Shown piece after piece: positions 1-11,904 of a DNA stretch of 64,000 nt (within the stretch, counting starts at the first letter, position 1; each line of letters opens with the position of its first letter). The stretch is from Armillaria gallica (Eukaryota > Basidiomycota > Agaricomycetes > Agaricales > Physalacriaceae). Position numbers and translations under genes: made by a program. The DNA is taken from positions 682,001-746,000 of the forward strand of contig JBANDB010000010.1 in the NCBI GenBank assembly GCA_037576215.1, in the 5' to 3' direction. The notes below the pieces were generated by a model that was given only the letters and a program-made list of their open reading frames with translations, was not told where the DNA came from and did no database searches.

Positions 1-1917
1 CAGAAGACACCAGCACAGAGCCCACTCAGGCAAAACGAAGACGTAAAGGGAAAGGGAAGGAAAAGGCGACGGAAGAGACACGCTGAACGATGAAACACTT
101 CGTGTGGTCTGGATTCGATCTCATCCAGCAACTCATGATGAGGTTTTCAATGCTCTTCAAACAGCTGCTTCATCGGTTTTGGATGAAATCAATAAGGAAT
201 CAACGTCGGATCAGGTTGTGGACGTTGAGATTGCTGACTTGAGAGGAAAAGTCAACGTTTTTGAAATCATGGGGCCAAAGTCTAGTCAAGTACTAAAAGG
301 TGCTTTACAACCTATTGCCTCCGACGATCGAACCAGTTTCAAAGAGGTATGATTGCTCACACCGTCGTCGCTCTCGTGTTGATCACTTGAACAGTTTTGG
401 TCCTCCTTGGCTGATATTCAAACTACCGGTAGTCTGCCTCGAGGAATGATAGTTGGGTTTACCGTAAATGACCCACGCCTAAAGTTCGCATGACCTCTAA
501 TCGTCTTGACATCGTTTTACTAACCTTATCCCAGATTTCCTCCAAAAAACGCGAAGCTTAACGTATCCACTGCCCCGAATGTCCTCACTATGCCATCATC
601 CGCATTGGCGCAAAGCGATGTCTGGGACGAAACTACTCGTAATGCTTTGAAGACGCCTAGATACAAGAAGAAGGATCTCGATGAAAGGCGCTCGAAGGTA
701 CTTCTGCATATTTTCCATCTACATTTACTACGCTTATCCGCTCGCGGTAATAGAATGCTATCCCTGGAACTCACCTCACTGCTCTCCGTCAAGACGACCG
801 TGTTCCTGTCATTCTTATCCAGCGCTCACTGGAAAGCCCCACCTTGGCAAGCACCTCTAATGGCGAAAAACGTCGTCCTGGAAGTGCCGAGGACGGCGAG
901 GCCATTCATGGTTGGACGTTGATCATTCCCGCGGGGTGGTCCATGGCATTCTTTTCTTCTCTCACATACACGGGCACTCGTGTAGGCGGACAACGCGAAT
1001 GCCAATCGCAGGCATTCGAATCCGGAGTCTCCTACTTTCCTCGAGACTACCCATTCACTTCCGCATATGACAAGTATGCCCAGGAATACGAATCTGAGAC
1101 CAGAGAAAGCTGGGAGCGGAAACCCCCAGCGAAGAGACCGAATTTTGAAAAACTTGGAACGAAAAGTCCTTGGCGTGCTGATTGGGAAGCGGTTTTGGGG
1201 ATATCGGAAGAGGGCGCGGGTGATGGCTATGTCAGCACGCAGAGGGACGAGGAAGCAGGCAGGACTACTCCTTGGCTTTTACGCGGTCCTACGGCAATGA
1301 TCAATAATCTCTCAAACCTTTTCAGCACCGATGTTGGTCTCCTGGCCGAGGTGAACCGAATTCGAACGAAACGTGGTCTTGGACCTCTCGACAGTGCAAT
1401 CAATTCTGGAGACTTGCTGAAGGGAGCTTTGGTTACTGTCAAAGTCAAGATGTACAAGAGAGGTTCACCGGAAGATTTGGCGGTTATATACTCCATGTCT
1501 GATGACGAGCTGATCAGCTGGGAAAAGTCGACTCGCAAGTCAATAACAGATCTTATGGAAGATGATAACGGTTCGGAGGTAGGCGTCGCTCAGGATCTTG
1601 GCTTCCTTCCCTCTCTAAACTACTATCAGGAATTGGGGTATAACTCTGAGTCTTCACCCGTCATCGGGTATGTGACGACGGGTCATTTCTCGCTTTTGCG
1701 AGGGGAAGGGTTTGCGCTTGGTGCCGTTCCGCTAACAAAATTTCTCGAGCTGAAAGAACAAGCACGAAGGTGGGGTTTTTTTTTCAATGTTCCACGACTT
1801 TCAGTATCTGAACTTGATTCCAGATTATGCAAATCAGAGACCGTTGTCCCGGTCAAAATACGCAATCCGGCCTCAGAGACTTGTCGGGCAGCTTACATAC
1901 AAGTTACAGATCTATAG
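1..1917 (+). CDS. POP1: POP1, RNase P/MRP protein subunit (5' partial)
   Basis: Large protein subunit of ribonuclease P and RNase MRP, which mature tRNA 5' ends and pre-rRNA in the nucleus/nucleolus. The 5' end lies outside the window. Exons after the first 60 bases: to 346, 395-483, 535-697, 754-1917. The joined protein shows POP1 signatures: a WIRSHPATHDEVF block, IADLRGKVNVFEIMGP, then the POPLD domain (VPVILIQRSLESP, IPAGWSMAFFSSLTYTGTRV, GGQRECQSQAFESG, YFPRDYP). It ends with the family's C-terminal beta region (VPVKIRNPASETCRAAYIQV). The first about 75 bases read as a Lys/Arg-rich tail in frame 3 and the conserved part is in frame 2, so one base seems missing near 76 (or a short unseen intron exists). 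Identity is sure; the first exon boundary is not. Confidence 0.93.
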
Positions 1918-2396
1918 CTTCACATGTAAAGCAAATTGGACGGCCGTCCGGGGTCCCCGTATGTTTTCCTTGGCGATCATACGAGGAGGAATTCCCGTTT
2001 TAATCAATACTTATACTGCCACGGTTTGCGATCGCCCGTTTTTTGAGGGGAGGTGGTTTCAAGTATTTTCATTCATTGCGATCCATGTGCATGAGGTGCT
2101 AGCCTGCACCGCAGCGCAAGCGTCACAAGATTACGATGCCTGAATGATAGGCCGATGGAGTACAATGAGTCCCGAGAGGAGTATTACACGCCGATATTAT
2201 ATGTACATAATAAACACCGCATTATTGGAACATCGATGAAGTTCTTGACAGTCAACAAGGTATTTGTACAGAAGACGACTACCAGAGTGTCTGAATATAT
2301 AGAGGGATAAGTATTTGCACTGGGATGGTATATCAAGTGGGGAATACAATATCAGTCAAGAAACGCAAACACAGCTCGCGACAATTCATCTTCCAA
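1918..2396. other. Convergent 3' UTR interval
   Basis: Non-coding stretch between the converging 3' ends of POP1 and the Ser/Thr-rich membrane protein. An AATAAA-like signal (ataataaaca) lies near 2208, suitable for POP1 polyadenylation. No convincing ORF. Confidence 0.5.
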
Positions 2397-3503
2397 CTAC
2401 TGACCGCTTGACGACCCAGCAGCGCGAGAAGATCCTGGCAACAGGCTATCATAAGCCGGCGGAATTTCACTGGGACCAGCATCCTGGTGTTGAATGACAC
2501 CGCTTGAGCCCGCGTAATCCGGATTAGCGACGCCCATGTGTTGCCTCGCCTCGCGTTCTTTAGCCGACATTCCACCTGCACCGCTTGAAGACGGGGCCGA
2601 CGACGGGGCCTGGGCCTGCTGGGGCTGGGACTGGGGCGGAACCCCGGGTATCAAAGACTGTGGTATCGGTGCTGCATACGGATTGTATAACGCTGGGTGC
2701 GCTTCCGATGAGTACTGCGACATCGGTGGCGGGGATGCAGGCGAGGCGTTGTAGTAGTTCCCGTAGCTCTGTCCTGAGCTCCCGTGGCTATTCTCGGTGC
2801 TCGCGCTCATAGGGAACGGTGAGACAACCCCGCCACCGATGTCCGTCCCGCCAAGCCGGCCACCCATCCCGTCGTCCTGATCGACGTTGAGACCAACGTC
2901 CGGGGGCCGCGCCACTCGGTCGGGGTCGAAGTTCCCATCAAAGAGGTCATCGAAGCGATTCTTTTGGTGGCGTTTGTAGAAGAACCAGATGATAAAGAGG
3001 ATTATGGAAAGACCTGCTACGCCGCCTATGGTGCCACCTACGATAGCACCTGTATTTGAGGATGATGATGATGATGAGGAGGAGGAGGAGGTTGAAGCTG
3101 CAGGAATGGTAGACGTGTATGTCACCTGCTGTCCGTTCGACTGGGTAACGATGACTGTCGTGGCGATAGCAGAGGTTTGTTGTTGGGTGTTCTGCGCACC
3201 ACTTTGGCCTGAATTGGTATTGTTGCTGCTCTGGGATTGGGTAGCAGAGGTTTGTCCCGAGGTCGCGGTGTCGGTAGAACCAGTGCTGGTCCCTGAAGTA
3301 TTGGTGTCACCAGTGGACGATGACGATCCCGTGGATGGAGCACTGGTGCTGCTGGAGCTCTCACTCGTGGGACTGGTGCTGCTACTGGTGCTAGCCTCCG
3401 TCGTACTCGACGACGAGGACGAGGAAGTGATCACAGACGACGAGCTCGATGTCGCAGAGGTCGCGGTGGTCTCAGCACTCGTGGTCGGTGCTGAAGACGA
3501 CAT
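2397..3503 (-). CDS. Ser/Thr-rich single-pass membrane protein (Mid2/WSC-sensor-like)
   Basis: 368 residues. Residues 1-155 are almost pure Ser/Thr with Gly/Asn/Gln, a typical O-mannosylated stalk. A short ordered stretch (TTVIVTQSNGQQVTYTSTIP) is followed by a poly-Ser run and one transmembrane helix near 160-183 (AIVGGTIGGVAGLSIILFII), then the stop-transfer WFFYKRHQK. The cytosolic tail of about 180 residues is Pro/Ser/Gln-rich with basic and acidic patches. This is the architecture of fungal cell-wall stress sensors and of many basidiomycete Mid2-like proteins, but no WSC cysteine domain is present. The start at 3503 gives no signal peptide, so an upstream exon encoding one may be missed. 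The plus strand carries a shadow ORF of the repeat. Confidence 0.7.
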   Translation of the reverse strand: MSSSAPTTSAETTATSATSSSSSVITSSSSSSSTTEASTSSSTSPTSESSSSTSAPSTGSSSSTGDTNTSGTSTGSTDTATSGQTSATQSQSSNNTNSGQSGAQNTQQQTSAIATTVIVTQSNGQQVTYTSTIPAASTSSSSSSSSSSSNTGAIVGGTIGGVAGLSIILFIIWFFYKRHQKNRFDDLFDGNFDPDRVARPPDVGLNVDQDDGMGGRLGGTDIGGGVVSPFPMSASTENSHGSSGQSYGNYYNASPASPPPMSQYSSEAHPALYNPYAAPIPQSLIPGVPPQSQPQQAQAPSSAPSSSGAGGMSAKEREARQHMGVANPDYAGSSGVIQHQDAGPSEIPPAYDSLLPGSSRAAGSSSGQ

Positions 3504-4104
3504 TGGAGGCAGAAATTTTCAAGGTGACGGTGAAAGAATAAGCCTGGCCGCGTTATTACATGCAGGACAAGAAAAAACTCGGTTTACATATTACCGCATA
3601 GGTCATGCGGTGCTCGGCCCGGGTCTTGGTTAGTCAGCAGTACAGCGCTTGAACAGCACCAACACGATGTACCCTTTATTTGAAGGACGCATGGGTAGGT
3701 CAATCATGCGCGTTTCTCTGCCGAATTGACCTTCTTCGATAGGCTGTTTTAGTCCCTCTGTTTCTAAGGCAATTCTTTGCGCTTGGGGTAAGCCATCTGG
3801 GCTTCTCTGCGGGCATTCAGTAAATAGACGAATAGTACAAAATGGTGGTACCCTCACCCATTCAGTCGAAGATTTTCACAGAGCCGATTCATTCTTTTGT
3901 AACGGCCTGGAAGATCCGTGGTTGGAGAAGTATGTCATTACAGTCTTCTTCATCTCGCATGCACTTATACTTTCAAAGGTTACTTGCTAGATCATTCATC
4001 GTTTGTTTCCTTAGCAGGATCCGATACTTTGGGCTTGATTAATTGATTCGTGAATAGGTCATACATCCAAACTGGATTCTCAAATCCTCTCAGAGAAATT
4101 TCCT
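3504..4104. other. Intergenic/5' region
   Basis: Lies between the membrane protein and the unknown gene at 4105. A reading frame open around 3842-4000 on the plus strand might hold an upstream exon of that gene, but no splice pair joins it in a convincing phase. Confidence 0.3.
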
Positions 4105-4753
4105 ATGCCTATCTCCAAATACGTACTGGACGGTACGTCTCATTTTACCGACACGAAGCCTTGACAAACGATTTGCAGATCTCTTTGATTCCCGCAAAGT
4201 CACCTTTGAAGACCAGCATAATAGACCTCAAACTCCCGTCGTGTCTTCAAGGACCAAGGTGGAAAATTGGCGAGCGAACCTGACGAAACGACCCCACGAA
4301 GATATCGAAGACTCTTTTACTTCTATAGACTTGCGTCCGCCCAAGAAACCGAAACTTGAACCAATGCCAAAATCTCGTCCCGCTGCTACTATGATCCCGG
4401 ACTCTCTGCCTCTGCTGAAGACCCAGAAACAACAATTAAGCCCACCGCAATCGCCTCCTAGACGCATCGACCTTGCCAGACATCGACCGCATCCCGTCTG
4501 TACCGTTGAAGCTTTCAAGAAACGCTGCAAGATCCCTTCGTATGTTATCATCAGCCTATATGCCGTCCGTTCCCTTGATGGAATCATCAGTTCTCACGAG
4601 ACGTTCTGGACTGCTTTGCATGACGAACATATCAAATCAGGCTCGGTGCGACTACCTATAGCTACTCTCTTGAAAGCACCGCCAGTAAAGGTGACGCGAT
4701 TCGTGCCACACAAGTTCTATCGCCAGAAGGAGTTTACTGCTTCGAAGAGATGA
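4105..4753 (+). CDS. Unknown protein, about 200 aa
   Basis: Not recognised. Exon 1 runs 4105-4132 and exon 2 4179-4753, joined by a GT-AG intron with good phase; the N-terminus begins MPISKYVLDDLFDSRKV. The middle is basic and Pro-rich (RPPKKPKLEPMPKSRP), likely disordered and nuclear. A C-terminal block (VCTVEAFKKRCKIPS to FVPHKFYRQKEF) looks folded. A 51-bp in-frame segment (gtatgt...atcag, about 4539-4589) has intron borders and may be spliced out, which would shorten the protein by 17 residues. The start codon is a guess, since an upstream exon cannot be excluded. Confidence 0.45.
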
Positions 4754-5143
4754 TTTCTAGTGCTTGCTCTGGCTTGGTTGTTATGCTTTTCGAGATGTTT
4801 GTGTGCCATCACATTCTATGTATGCTATGTACCAGAACGCTGAGCGAAGTGATAAATTAATTTTTATCGTCAGACGAAACGCGCAGGCTCGAGCTAAACC
4901 ATAGCAAATACAATGTTATCTTTGGCTAGCGTGCAAACTGAATCTCTCTCGCTACTCTAAGACTACAGTGCATCCAATGTCATTGTTCTCAGGTAAACGA
5001 GCAAAATATTATTAGCTATCTTTGTCGACTTTTCGTGAAGGTGACGCGTCTTAGTTAAGCTAGAAAACGCGAGGGAAAATGCACGTGTCACGCGTCACCA
5101 AGTATCGTCCGATGTCGTCTTGAACCTTTTCCCTACCCTCACA
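4754..5143. promoter_or_regulatory. ERG26 upstream region
   Basis: 390 bp between the unknown gene and ERG26. It contains a sterol-element-like cacgtgtcacgcgtcac near 5080-5098, just upstream of the ERG26 start. E-box/SRE-like sites fit SREBP control of sterol genes, but this is inference from one site. Confidence 0.3.
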
Positions 5144-6690
5144 ATGTCAGCCTCCTCCAAAGACGTTTACCTCGTTATCGGGGGCAGTGGATTTTTAGGC
5201 CGCCATATCGTGAACCAGCTCCTCGAGAGAGGCGACAATGTCTCTGTTTTCGATATTGTACAAAGATATCACGATGTGCCTTTTTATTCTGGGGATATCA
5301 GCGAACAAGATCAAGTCGCAGCAGCTTTGCGAAAGGTATGTCTTGCCAAAATTCTGCTGCTGCGATCAGCCAATGATTATTCCTCGTAGAGTGGTACCAC
5401 CTGTATAATCCATGTCGCCTCTCCTCCACACGGCCTCAAGGACCCCTCTTTGTACTGGAAAGTCAACGTCGATGGCACAAAAGCAGTGATAGCTGCTGCC
5501 CAGGAAACCGGCGTTCGGAAACTCGTTTTCACCAGTTCTGCAGGAGTAGTTTTTAACGGGGCGGATATCGTCGACATTGACGAACGGTTACCTCCCCCCG
5601 ACAAACCCATGGATGCGTATAACGATTCCAAGGCCCACGGGGAAGCGGCCGTCCTGGAAGCCAATGGTAAGGGGGGACTATTGACTGTTGCTTTGAGACC
5701 CGCTGGAATATTTGGGTGCGTGTTTTAGTACTTTCATTCCATTCTTAGTCACAGTTCTCATGCAAACAATCAGTCCTGGAGACCACCAGGTCATGGCTGG
5801 CCTATATGCAGTCTACGAAAAGGGCCAAACTCATTTCCAGATTGGCGACAATACCAATATCTTTGATTGGACATATGTTGAGAATGTCGCTTATGCACAT
5901 CTGCTTGCCGCAGACAAACTTTCCCTTCCTGCACCCGCCCCACCCTTCGATGAGCTATCCGAAGACGAGAAGAAACGATACAGTCTAGAAAAGCTGCCTG
6001 AACTTACCCCTGCCGAAAAGAAAATCTGGAGTATCCTCTTCCGTCCATTGACTTGACCACAGGCACTCGGCGGTACCTACTAGCGATGCCCGGCCACTGG
6101 GGCCTTACATATCACCGAGCCCCAACGCCGAAAAACTCTTGACAGCCTTCCACGACCCCGAATCTGCCTCTGCTTACCGTCCAGTCGTCCGAACGCGCTT
6201 CGACGCGCTTGGCGACTCTGCAATCACCCGCTCCAAACTCCTTTATCCCGACCACAGCCCCCTCGCTGTCGCTGGTCAAGCCTTCTTCATTACCAATGGC
6301 GAGCCCTGCTACTTTTGGGACTTCATGCGCGTCGTATGGCATCAGCTCGATCTTATCTTCCCCGATAAGCGGAAGCCGAGATCACCCTTCGTTCTGCCGA
6401 AGCCGGTGGGGATGGCTGCGGCGACGCTGCTGGAGTGGATTGGGTGGATTACTGGGAGACCGGCTGCACTGACGCCGTTTAGGGTGACATATAGCTGTGC
6501 GTCGAGATGGCATAATATTGAAAAAGCGAGGAGGGTTCTGGGGTACGAACCCAGAGTGAGTTTGGAAGAGGGCGTGAAGAGACTGGTGACAGTATGCTGT
6601 TTCCCCTTGCTTTGATACAACAACTGATTAATTTTTTTGCAGTGGTGGAGCGCGGAATATGTAGCAGGGAATATCAAGGGAGGACACTAA
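5144..6690 (+). CDS. ERG26: ERG26, sterol-4-alpha-carboxylate 3-dehydrogenase (decarboxylating)
   Basis: NAD(P)-dependent enzyme of the ergosterol C-4 demethylation complex at the ER; member of the 3-beta-HSD/short-chain dehydrogenase superfamily. Exons 5144-5335, 5390-5715, 5774-6591, 6643-6690. Visible motifs: the Rossmann fold VIGGSGFLGRHIVNQL, the catalytic SDR block (YNDSK, Tyr-x-x-x-Lys, about residue 150), RPAGIFGPGDHQ across intron 2, and DWTYVENVAYAHLLAA. The C-terminal half includes a hydrophobic stretch typical of membrane-bound family members. Between residues AEKKI and DARPLGPY two successive -1 frame changes occur (about 6025 and 6072). Each is repaired by one extra base, so they look like sequence errors. 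Identity is very secure. Confidence 0.92.
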
Positions 6691-6732
6691 GTGTCGCTGT
6701 AGATAAAGCGCTACATCATGATACCATTTATC

Positions 6733-7668
6733 TTATTTTTGCTTGCATCTAGAATATCGTGGAACGTAACAATCATGGGCTATGGCATCAAAGTTACAAG
6801 AATACATGTGGCTACTGATTTTACAACTTCCGGAAGAACAATAAGGTGAATGCTGAGGTAACTGCGATGGATAGGGTAAAACAAGGATAGAAAGCAATGC
6901 GACGAGAAAACAACAGCGGTGGGCAGAGCGGTGACTAGAAGGAAAGGTGATAAGATGACAACGATAATTATTGGAGGATCTAAGATAAAGTGATATTGCG
7001 CCACGATTATCGAAGCTCCTGCGAGAGGTGGCTTTTAATGTATTCTTTTTCTCACAAGTTTTTTTGCCCTTAGAGGGTTTCCGATGTGTGTTCCCCCGAC
7101 TGAGTAGTGCAGCAGCTAGCTCATACTGGCGTAAGCACTCGGGATCTTCCTCAGCCGCGGGTATGTAGATGACAGGCGGATGCTGCCTGGGCTCAGGCTC
7201 AGGCTCGGCAAGGGCGAGAGATGGAATTATGGGAGGGAAAATGTCGAAACAACTGCGACGCGACAGGATAAGATCGTTCATGCTGTTATATGAGTCAGGA
7301 CGGGCATGAGCGATACGCGGAACGTCCATTCTGAACGGGGAGTCAGAGAGCAGCAGGTTGGTGTAGAGCGCAGGGGGAGGGGGGATGCAGACATGTAAGA
7401 AGGTGCCCTCGGGAAAACCCTGTGCACTGGGCGGTGGCGGGAGAATGGCAAGGCGCTCACGGTGGCGCGAGAGTTCTGAAGGGGACCGCCGTGCTGTGGG
7501 TGAGAAGGTCGACGGCGAAAGACTCCTGCTTCTGAGCAAAGATGATGCAGAGCCAGAGTGGGAGATGGAGATGGAGGCATTCTCTATGGTGACCCTCTTC
7601 AGTTTCATTACGGAGCGTATAGTGGTTGTTCGTGGCGGCGTTAATTGAAAACGGGGGCTCTTTGGCAT
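6733..7668 (-). CDS. Unknown basic/Pro-rich protein
   Basis: Single open frame of up to 311 codons beginning MPKSPRFQLTPPRTTTIRSV. The N-terminal 200 residues have coding-like composition: Ser/Arg-rich, then Pro-rich with FDIFPPIIPSLALAEPEPEP. No domain is recognised. The last about 100 residues (Ser/Cys/His-rich) look less like protein and may be intron or 3' UTR read through. Probably a basidiomycete-specific disordered protein. Confidence 0.4.
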   Translation of the reverse strand: MPKSPRFQLTPPRTTTIRSVMKLKRVTIENASISISHSGSASSLLRSRSLSPSTFSPTARRSPSELSRHRERLAILPPPPSAQGFPEGTFLHVCIPPPPALYTNLLLSDSPFRMDVPRIAHARPDSYNSMNDLILSRRSCFDIFPPIIPSLALAEPEPEPRQHPPVIYIPAAEEDPECLRQYELAAALLSRGNTHRKPSKGKKTCEKKNTLKATSRRSFDNRGAISLYLRSSNNYRCHLITFPSSHRSAHRCCFLVALLSILVLPYPSQLPQHSPYCSSGSCKISSHMYSCNFDAIAHDCYVPRYSRCKQK

Positions 7669-8373
7669 GATGAACAGTTTTATAGAGAAGCTGTCAGAAA
7701 TTTGAACAACGCAAATGTCCTAGAATCGTAATGTTCCTTGATGTGGCTGAGAGGTGCAGTAAGTAAACGCCGGGTAAGCATTGTACAATAAGAGGTAAGG
7801 TTTCTTGTTTCTCCGTTGCCAAATCAATACTAGTTCGACTTAACCCATAGTAGGTACTCTACAGTCAAGTACCGTTTTGGTAGCCTCGATTTTTTTTACG
7901 GACGATTACTGCGAGAAGACACGGTCCCAGTTCACATACAGTATGCACTGGAGAAGTGCGAACCAACGGACGCAGGGTGATTTTGATTCCGTTTCAGCAT
8001 AGAGTACAATAGCCGCGAAGCGAAGAAGGGACCTTGACGAGTTATTGTAAAAAGTAGAAGGGTCAAATCTCGGAGGCTTTGAAAAGAACACCCGGCCCAT
8101 TCGGGACCGGGCCGCCATGCGAGTCTCGCGTGCAACTCTCGTTTCGGAGACCCGCCAATCTGCTTGGTGTGCTGGTCCAGCATAGCAACTAACCTATTAC
8201 AGCTGTTCCGTTGACATATTTTCCAATTTTTCTTTTTACATTTAATCTTTGCTGTACTTGTGGTCTCCTTTCATCTATTCAGGCAAGCTACTAAAATTCC
8301 CCACCTTATTAATTCTCGGTGAGCACACGTTTCATTCTCTCTGACTTGACAGAGCGCTGAGGAAAGGACAGCA
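7669..8373. other. Intergenic, no gene seen
   Basis: About 700 bp between divergent genes. Only short unsupported ORFs and no RNA gene recognised. It should hold the promoters of both neighbours. Confidence 0.4.
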
Positions 8374-9570
8374 ATGGGGGCGACCCTTCCAGTTGACCTA
8401 TACCGATGCATTGTTGAGCACTACTCACAGGAAGATCGCGGGACGCTTCTCTCCTTGATGTTCACATCGCGTGCGTTCAACTATGAAGCAGAGCGTATCC
8501 TGTATCAATCATTCAACAACTTCTGCAATATTACCACCCAAACACTCTTCCTCAACCGCGTAATTTCGTGTCCACGCGTTGCCAAATTCGTCCGGAGCTA
8601 TAAGCTCTTCATCACCTTCAGTATCGAACCGCTGTCGGATTTTTTGACACTCTTACATACCGCCTTTCTCGCACTCGTCGAGCTCAAGTACCTCGGGTTT
8701 CGCACCCTTGGGGGCTCGTCTGCCGCACAAATTCTCACAGGGTGCACATTCCAGCTCGAGGAGCTCGACTGGGACTGCTCGTGCGACGAACAACTTCTCA
8801 TCGAATTTTTGTCGACACAGAAGTCGCTCAAGTCGTTTATAAGCTGCTGGGACCCCTCTCGTATTCCTCCACCGTCTGTGGATGTCGTGCCCTTTCTCAC
8901 CTCCCTCCGCGGGAGATACGGTCTGATACAGACGTTCCTTCCTGGGCGGAACATCACGAATCTGGACTGGATCCCAGACCTTGATGACCCGGATCCAGAC
9001 ACGGCCCTTCTCGCTGATTCTCTAGCAAATGTCCGTACGATGACGTTTGGAGGTTATTTCATGCGCCCAAACCTGTCCACGATAGCACAGTATCTCGGAC
9101 AGGTCAGGAACTTGGAATTAAGAGGAGTGCAGGTACGTAGTCATCTACCCTTCCTGAGAACTTCTAACGAGCGGGGGCGAATCAGGCAGACGACTTGGAC
9201 TGTGTCCACCTGATGCCCAATTTAGAGGTGTTTAAGATCTCTATGCGACCCGTGCTTGGATTATCGATACTCCGGAGCGACCACAACGCCGTTGTCATCA
9301 AACTGTTCAGCGGGTGCGCAAATTGGAAGTCATCACCATCGCATCCAAAAAGCACGATTTCTGGGCGCAAGATTACAGAAAGTGGGTGCGGAAGGATTTC
9401 ACGGCTCATAACGGACAAGGTGGGTGTTTCAAACGACGGTTTGAATTTATCTGATTTTGGGTTATTAATTTTTTCTAGGGACCATTCCGTGGACGGATAT
9501 CCCGTATGTTGTAAGTTAACGGAAGCGTTTCCAGTTGTTTCAGCGTGAAATTTTGATACCAGCTTAGTGA
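8374..9570 (+). CDS. F-box/leucine-rich-repeat-like protein
   Basis: N-terminal F-box-like helix region (LPVDLYRCIVEHYSQED to SRAFNYEAERILYQSF, residues 4-50), then leucine-rich segments typical of the large agaricomycete F-box family (substrate adaptors of SCF ubiquitin ligases; the substrate is unknown). Exon 1 8374-9132; exon 2 starts 9186 (ADDLDCVHLMPNLEVFKI). The motif RKLEVITIASKKHDFWAQDY lies in another frame of exon 2, so either one base is missing near 9240 or a 50-bp intron (9228-9277) is removed. Later introns lead to GTIPWTDIP and a stop near 9570; the exact end is uncertain. Confidence 0.7.
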
Positions 9571-10581
9571 ATAGCGTCCTCATGCTATTTCCCGAGTTAT
9601 CATTGTGGAGGCTACGACGTATGATCAAGCCCCAGCCGATGAACGTGGGAAACTGGTGTGCTTTTCACCGCTTTGTTTGCCTACTCGGAACTGATGCACC
9701 GTGTAGCCTTCGCAAGTTGAAACGTTGACGAGCGGCCTGGACGCGGCGAGTACTTATGACACCCATCCATATCATTAAGGAATAATGGGCTCTTTATAAT
9801 AATCGTAAGGGTAATAGATGTTCAAAGTTGTATTATAGGTAGTGACTACCTGAATAGTCAGATCGAGATATCCTCTGGTTAACATTATTGTAAACCTACC
9901 GGTAGATCAATTCGCACCGGTGCCCTCTGCGCCTACCCTTAAATCGGTCAAAAGATCTTGTAATCGTCGACGTAATTTCACTACAAACTCCTCGTCATCC
10001 GAGGAAGGAGGAGGCTGGTGTAAATTGTAAGTTTATCATCCAACCATACACAGAAATATCGAACCAGTTGATCCAGAAGATACTAAGGTTTGGAATTTGA
10101 GCATGGAAATATGCATAAAATCAACAGCGGCCGACACACCTCTACTTCGTCTATTGTCTGTTACACATAACTTCGAAGTAAGATTTGGTGATAGAATTTC
10201 GGAACAAACAAACCAGTACGATGGGTCCTCTATCGTGGAAGATAAGTTGACAATTGTTGCTCATGTTCAAGAACTACTCGCCTATTCATTGTATAGTCTA
10301 AGTGGTATCGATCTAAGGTGGTGGTGGTACTGCCGCAACCAATAAGGAACGTGCGTCGCTTCGGCTTACTCGACTCCCCAAATCCGTTCGGCTATTTCGG
10401 TCCGACGGCTTTCCTCCATATGCTTTCTGGATCGGGTATCGTGATTCAAGATTCCATACGATCTGCATGGCAGTGCATACGAGTGAAGATTTTCTTGCTC
10501 TTGCACAGGAAATGACGACATGCTCTTCCTTGATAGAGATTTAAAAGCTAGGTTCTCTATAATGATATCTCTCTTTAGATT
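9571..10581. other. Gene-poor interval with possible fragments
   Basis: An open frame at 10097-10345 (+) and another around 10347-10540 (+; includes FWIGYRDSRFHTICMAVH) look mildly protein-like, but I cannot join them into a gene or assign a family. They could be exons of a small unknown gene or relics. The rest shows nothing. Confidence 0.25.
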
Positions 10582-11320
10582 TTATGCTTTAGTGGGCTCT
10601 CCGATATCTTCATTCCACTTTCCAGGACATGGTCAACAACGGGAAAACAGTAAGTGGAAGATGAGCCCTACAATTTCTGGGTGTCGCTGAATAAATCGTT
10701 GCATCATCTCCATGGGCTCCTCCAGCGCTGTTGAGTGTACATATCAACTTCCGAGTCGAATGACTAGGTTAAATATAGGCGTGCCAAGGTTGATGACTTC
10801 GACTCCCCGTTCTTTGAGAAAGGATTCTGGTCCGGTGAATGTTGTGTTCTCGCCTATGACGACCCGCGAAATGCCAAAAAGAAGGCACGCGCCGGAGCAC
10901 TGTAGAACTAACGTTAGAGTCGTATTCTGATACGTGAAAGGCTCGACGCACTGACCATCGGACAAGGCGACAGTGTAGTGTACATTGTGCATTTTGCGTA
11001 GATGCTTGGTGGCAGGCGTCCGGCAGCGTTCAGGCAGTCTGTTTCGCCGTGCTTGATAGCACTATTCTCCTGCACCCTTCTGTTCCGCCCTACAGCGATA
11101 ATCTTTCCGGTGTCATCTACCAGGGCAGCTCCGACTATAAGGGTTTGAAATCCACATATTAATTAAAGAAAAAGATTGACACTGTCGTACTGGGAATGCC
11201 GCCCTCTGCAAAACCAATCCTAGCTTGCTCGATGGCATATTGCATACCCTTCAGATCTCGCTCTGAAGGTGATCGAGTCGCGACTGTTTTCTGCTCAATA
11301 TTTCCGCCTGAAAGAACCAT
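10582..11320 (-). CDS. FCY1: FCY1, cytosine deaminase
   Basis: Zinc hydrolase of the pyrimidine salvage pathway (cytosine to uracil; also acts on 5-fluorocytosine in fungi). Five exons on the minus strand. Exon 1 ends in GGIP and joins IGAALVDDTGKII. The zinc-binding HGE (IKHGETDCLNAAGR) is followed by TTLSPCPM|CSGACLLFGISR, giving the PCxxC zinc ligands across an intron. Then come VVIGENTTF and the C-terminal MMQRFIQRHPEI|WNEDIGEPTKA. The full catalytic set is present and length matches yeast Fcy1 (about 160 residues). The fourth exon join (after VINL) needs a GC-AG intron at 10728-10784, since no GT donor keeps the frame. Confidence 0.92.
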
Positions 11321-11904
11321 TGTCTGGCGCAGAAATCTCTGGTTATGCGAGGCCTGTAAGGGGATGCCAAATTCAAGCCAAATTACGAAGTTAAGAGTGA
11401 AGCGGCCCGGGGCCCGGGGGTCGTTTCATAAGCTGCTTATATAATAAGATTCAGCCTAATTAAGGAGTTCGCTGTGTTTATTGAGGTCATTGCTCTTCAT
11501 TGCTGTAACCTCATGGCGTTCCACGTTAAGCTCGTTGCGACTTACCATGAGCATCCCAGCTTCCGTAACAACTATACCTACACGAGCTAGAACCTGTCTC
11601 TCCTCTGGGAAAAGCCTGATAGGAAACGCATTTCTTCGTTCCAAAGAACGCAGTCAGAAAATTACTCACATATGGGCCAGAGCTCTCAAATCCACCGTGA
11701 AGGGACTGGACTGCTTCCATAATACGTGTGGAATGACTCAGAGCCATACCGGTAGGTTGGTCTATCTCCATTGATTGACGTGAACTGACCAGTATATAAT
11801 ATTCAGTACACAAAGGCAATGTCACGGCCGAGCCAAACCCGAAATCTGATTCGAATGATACTCTATCACTTCTCCAGAGAGATGACTCGCTTGAAAATGA
11901 AATT
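11321..11904. promoter_or_regulatory. Divergent interval between FCY1 and TPR-CHAT
   Basis: 584 bp. Minus-strand open frames at 11456-11924 resemble one another through possible introns (MEIDQPTGMALSHSTRIMEA, FPEERQVLARVGIVVTEAG), but no family is recognisable. A small unknown gene is possible. It must include the FCY1 promoter and perhaps the true first exon of the CHAT gene. Confidence 0.3.

Noticed and set aside
2989..3633. 214-codon plus-strand ORF over the Ser/Thr-rich gene
   Set aside because: Acidic/Val/Leu repeats are the reverse complement of the Ser codon repeats on the other strand.
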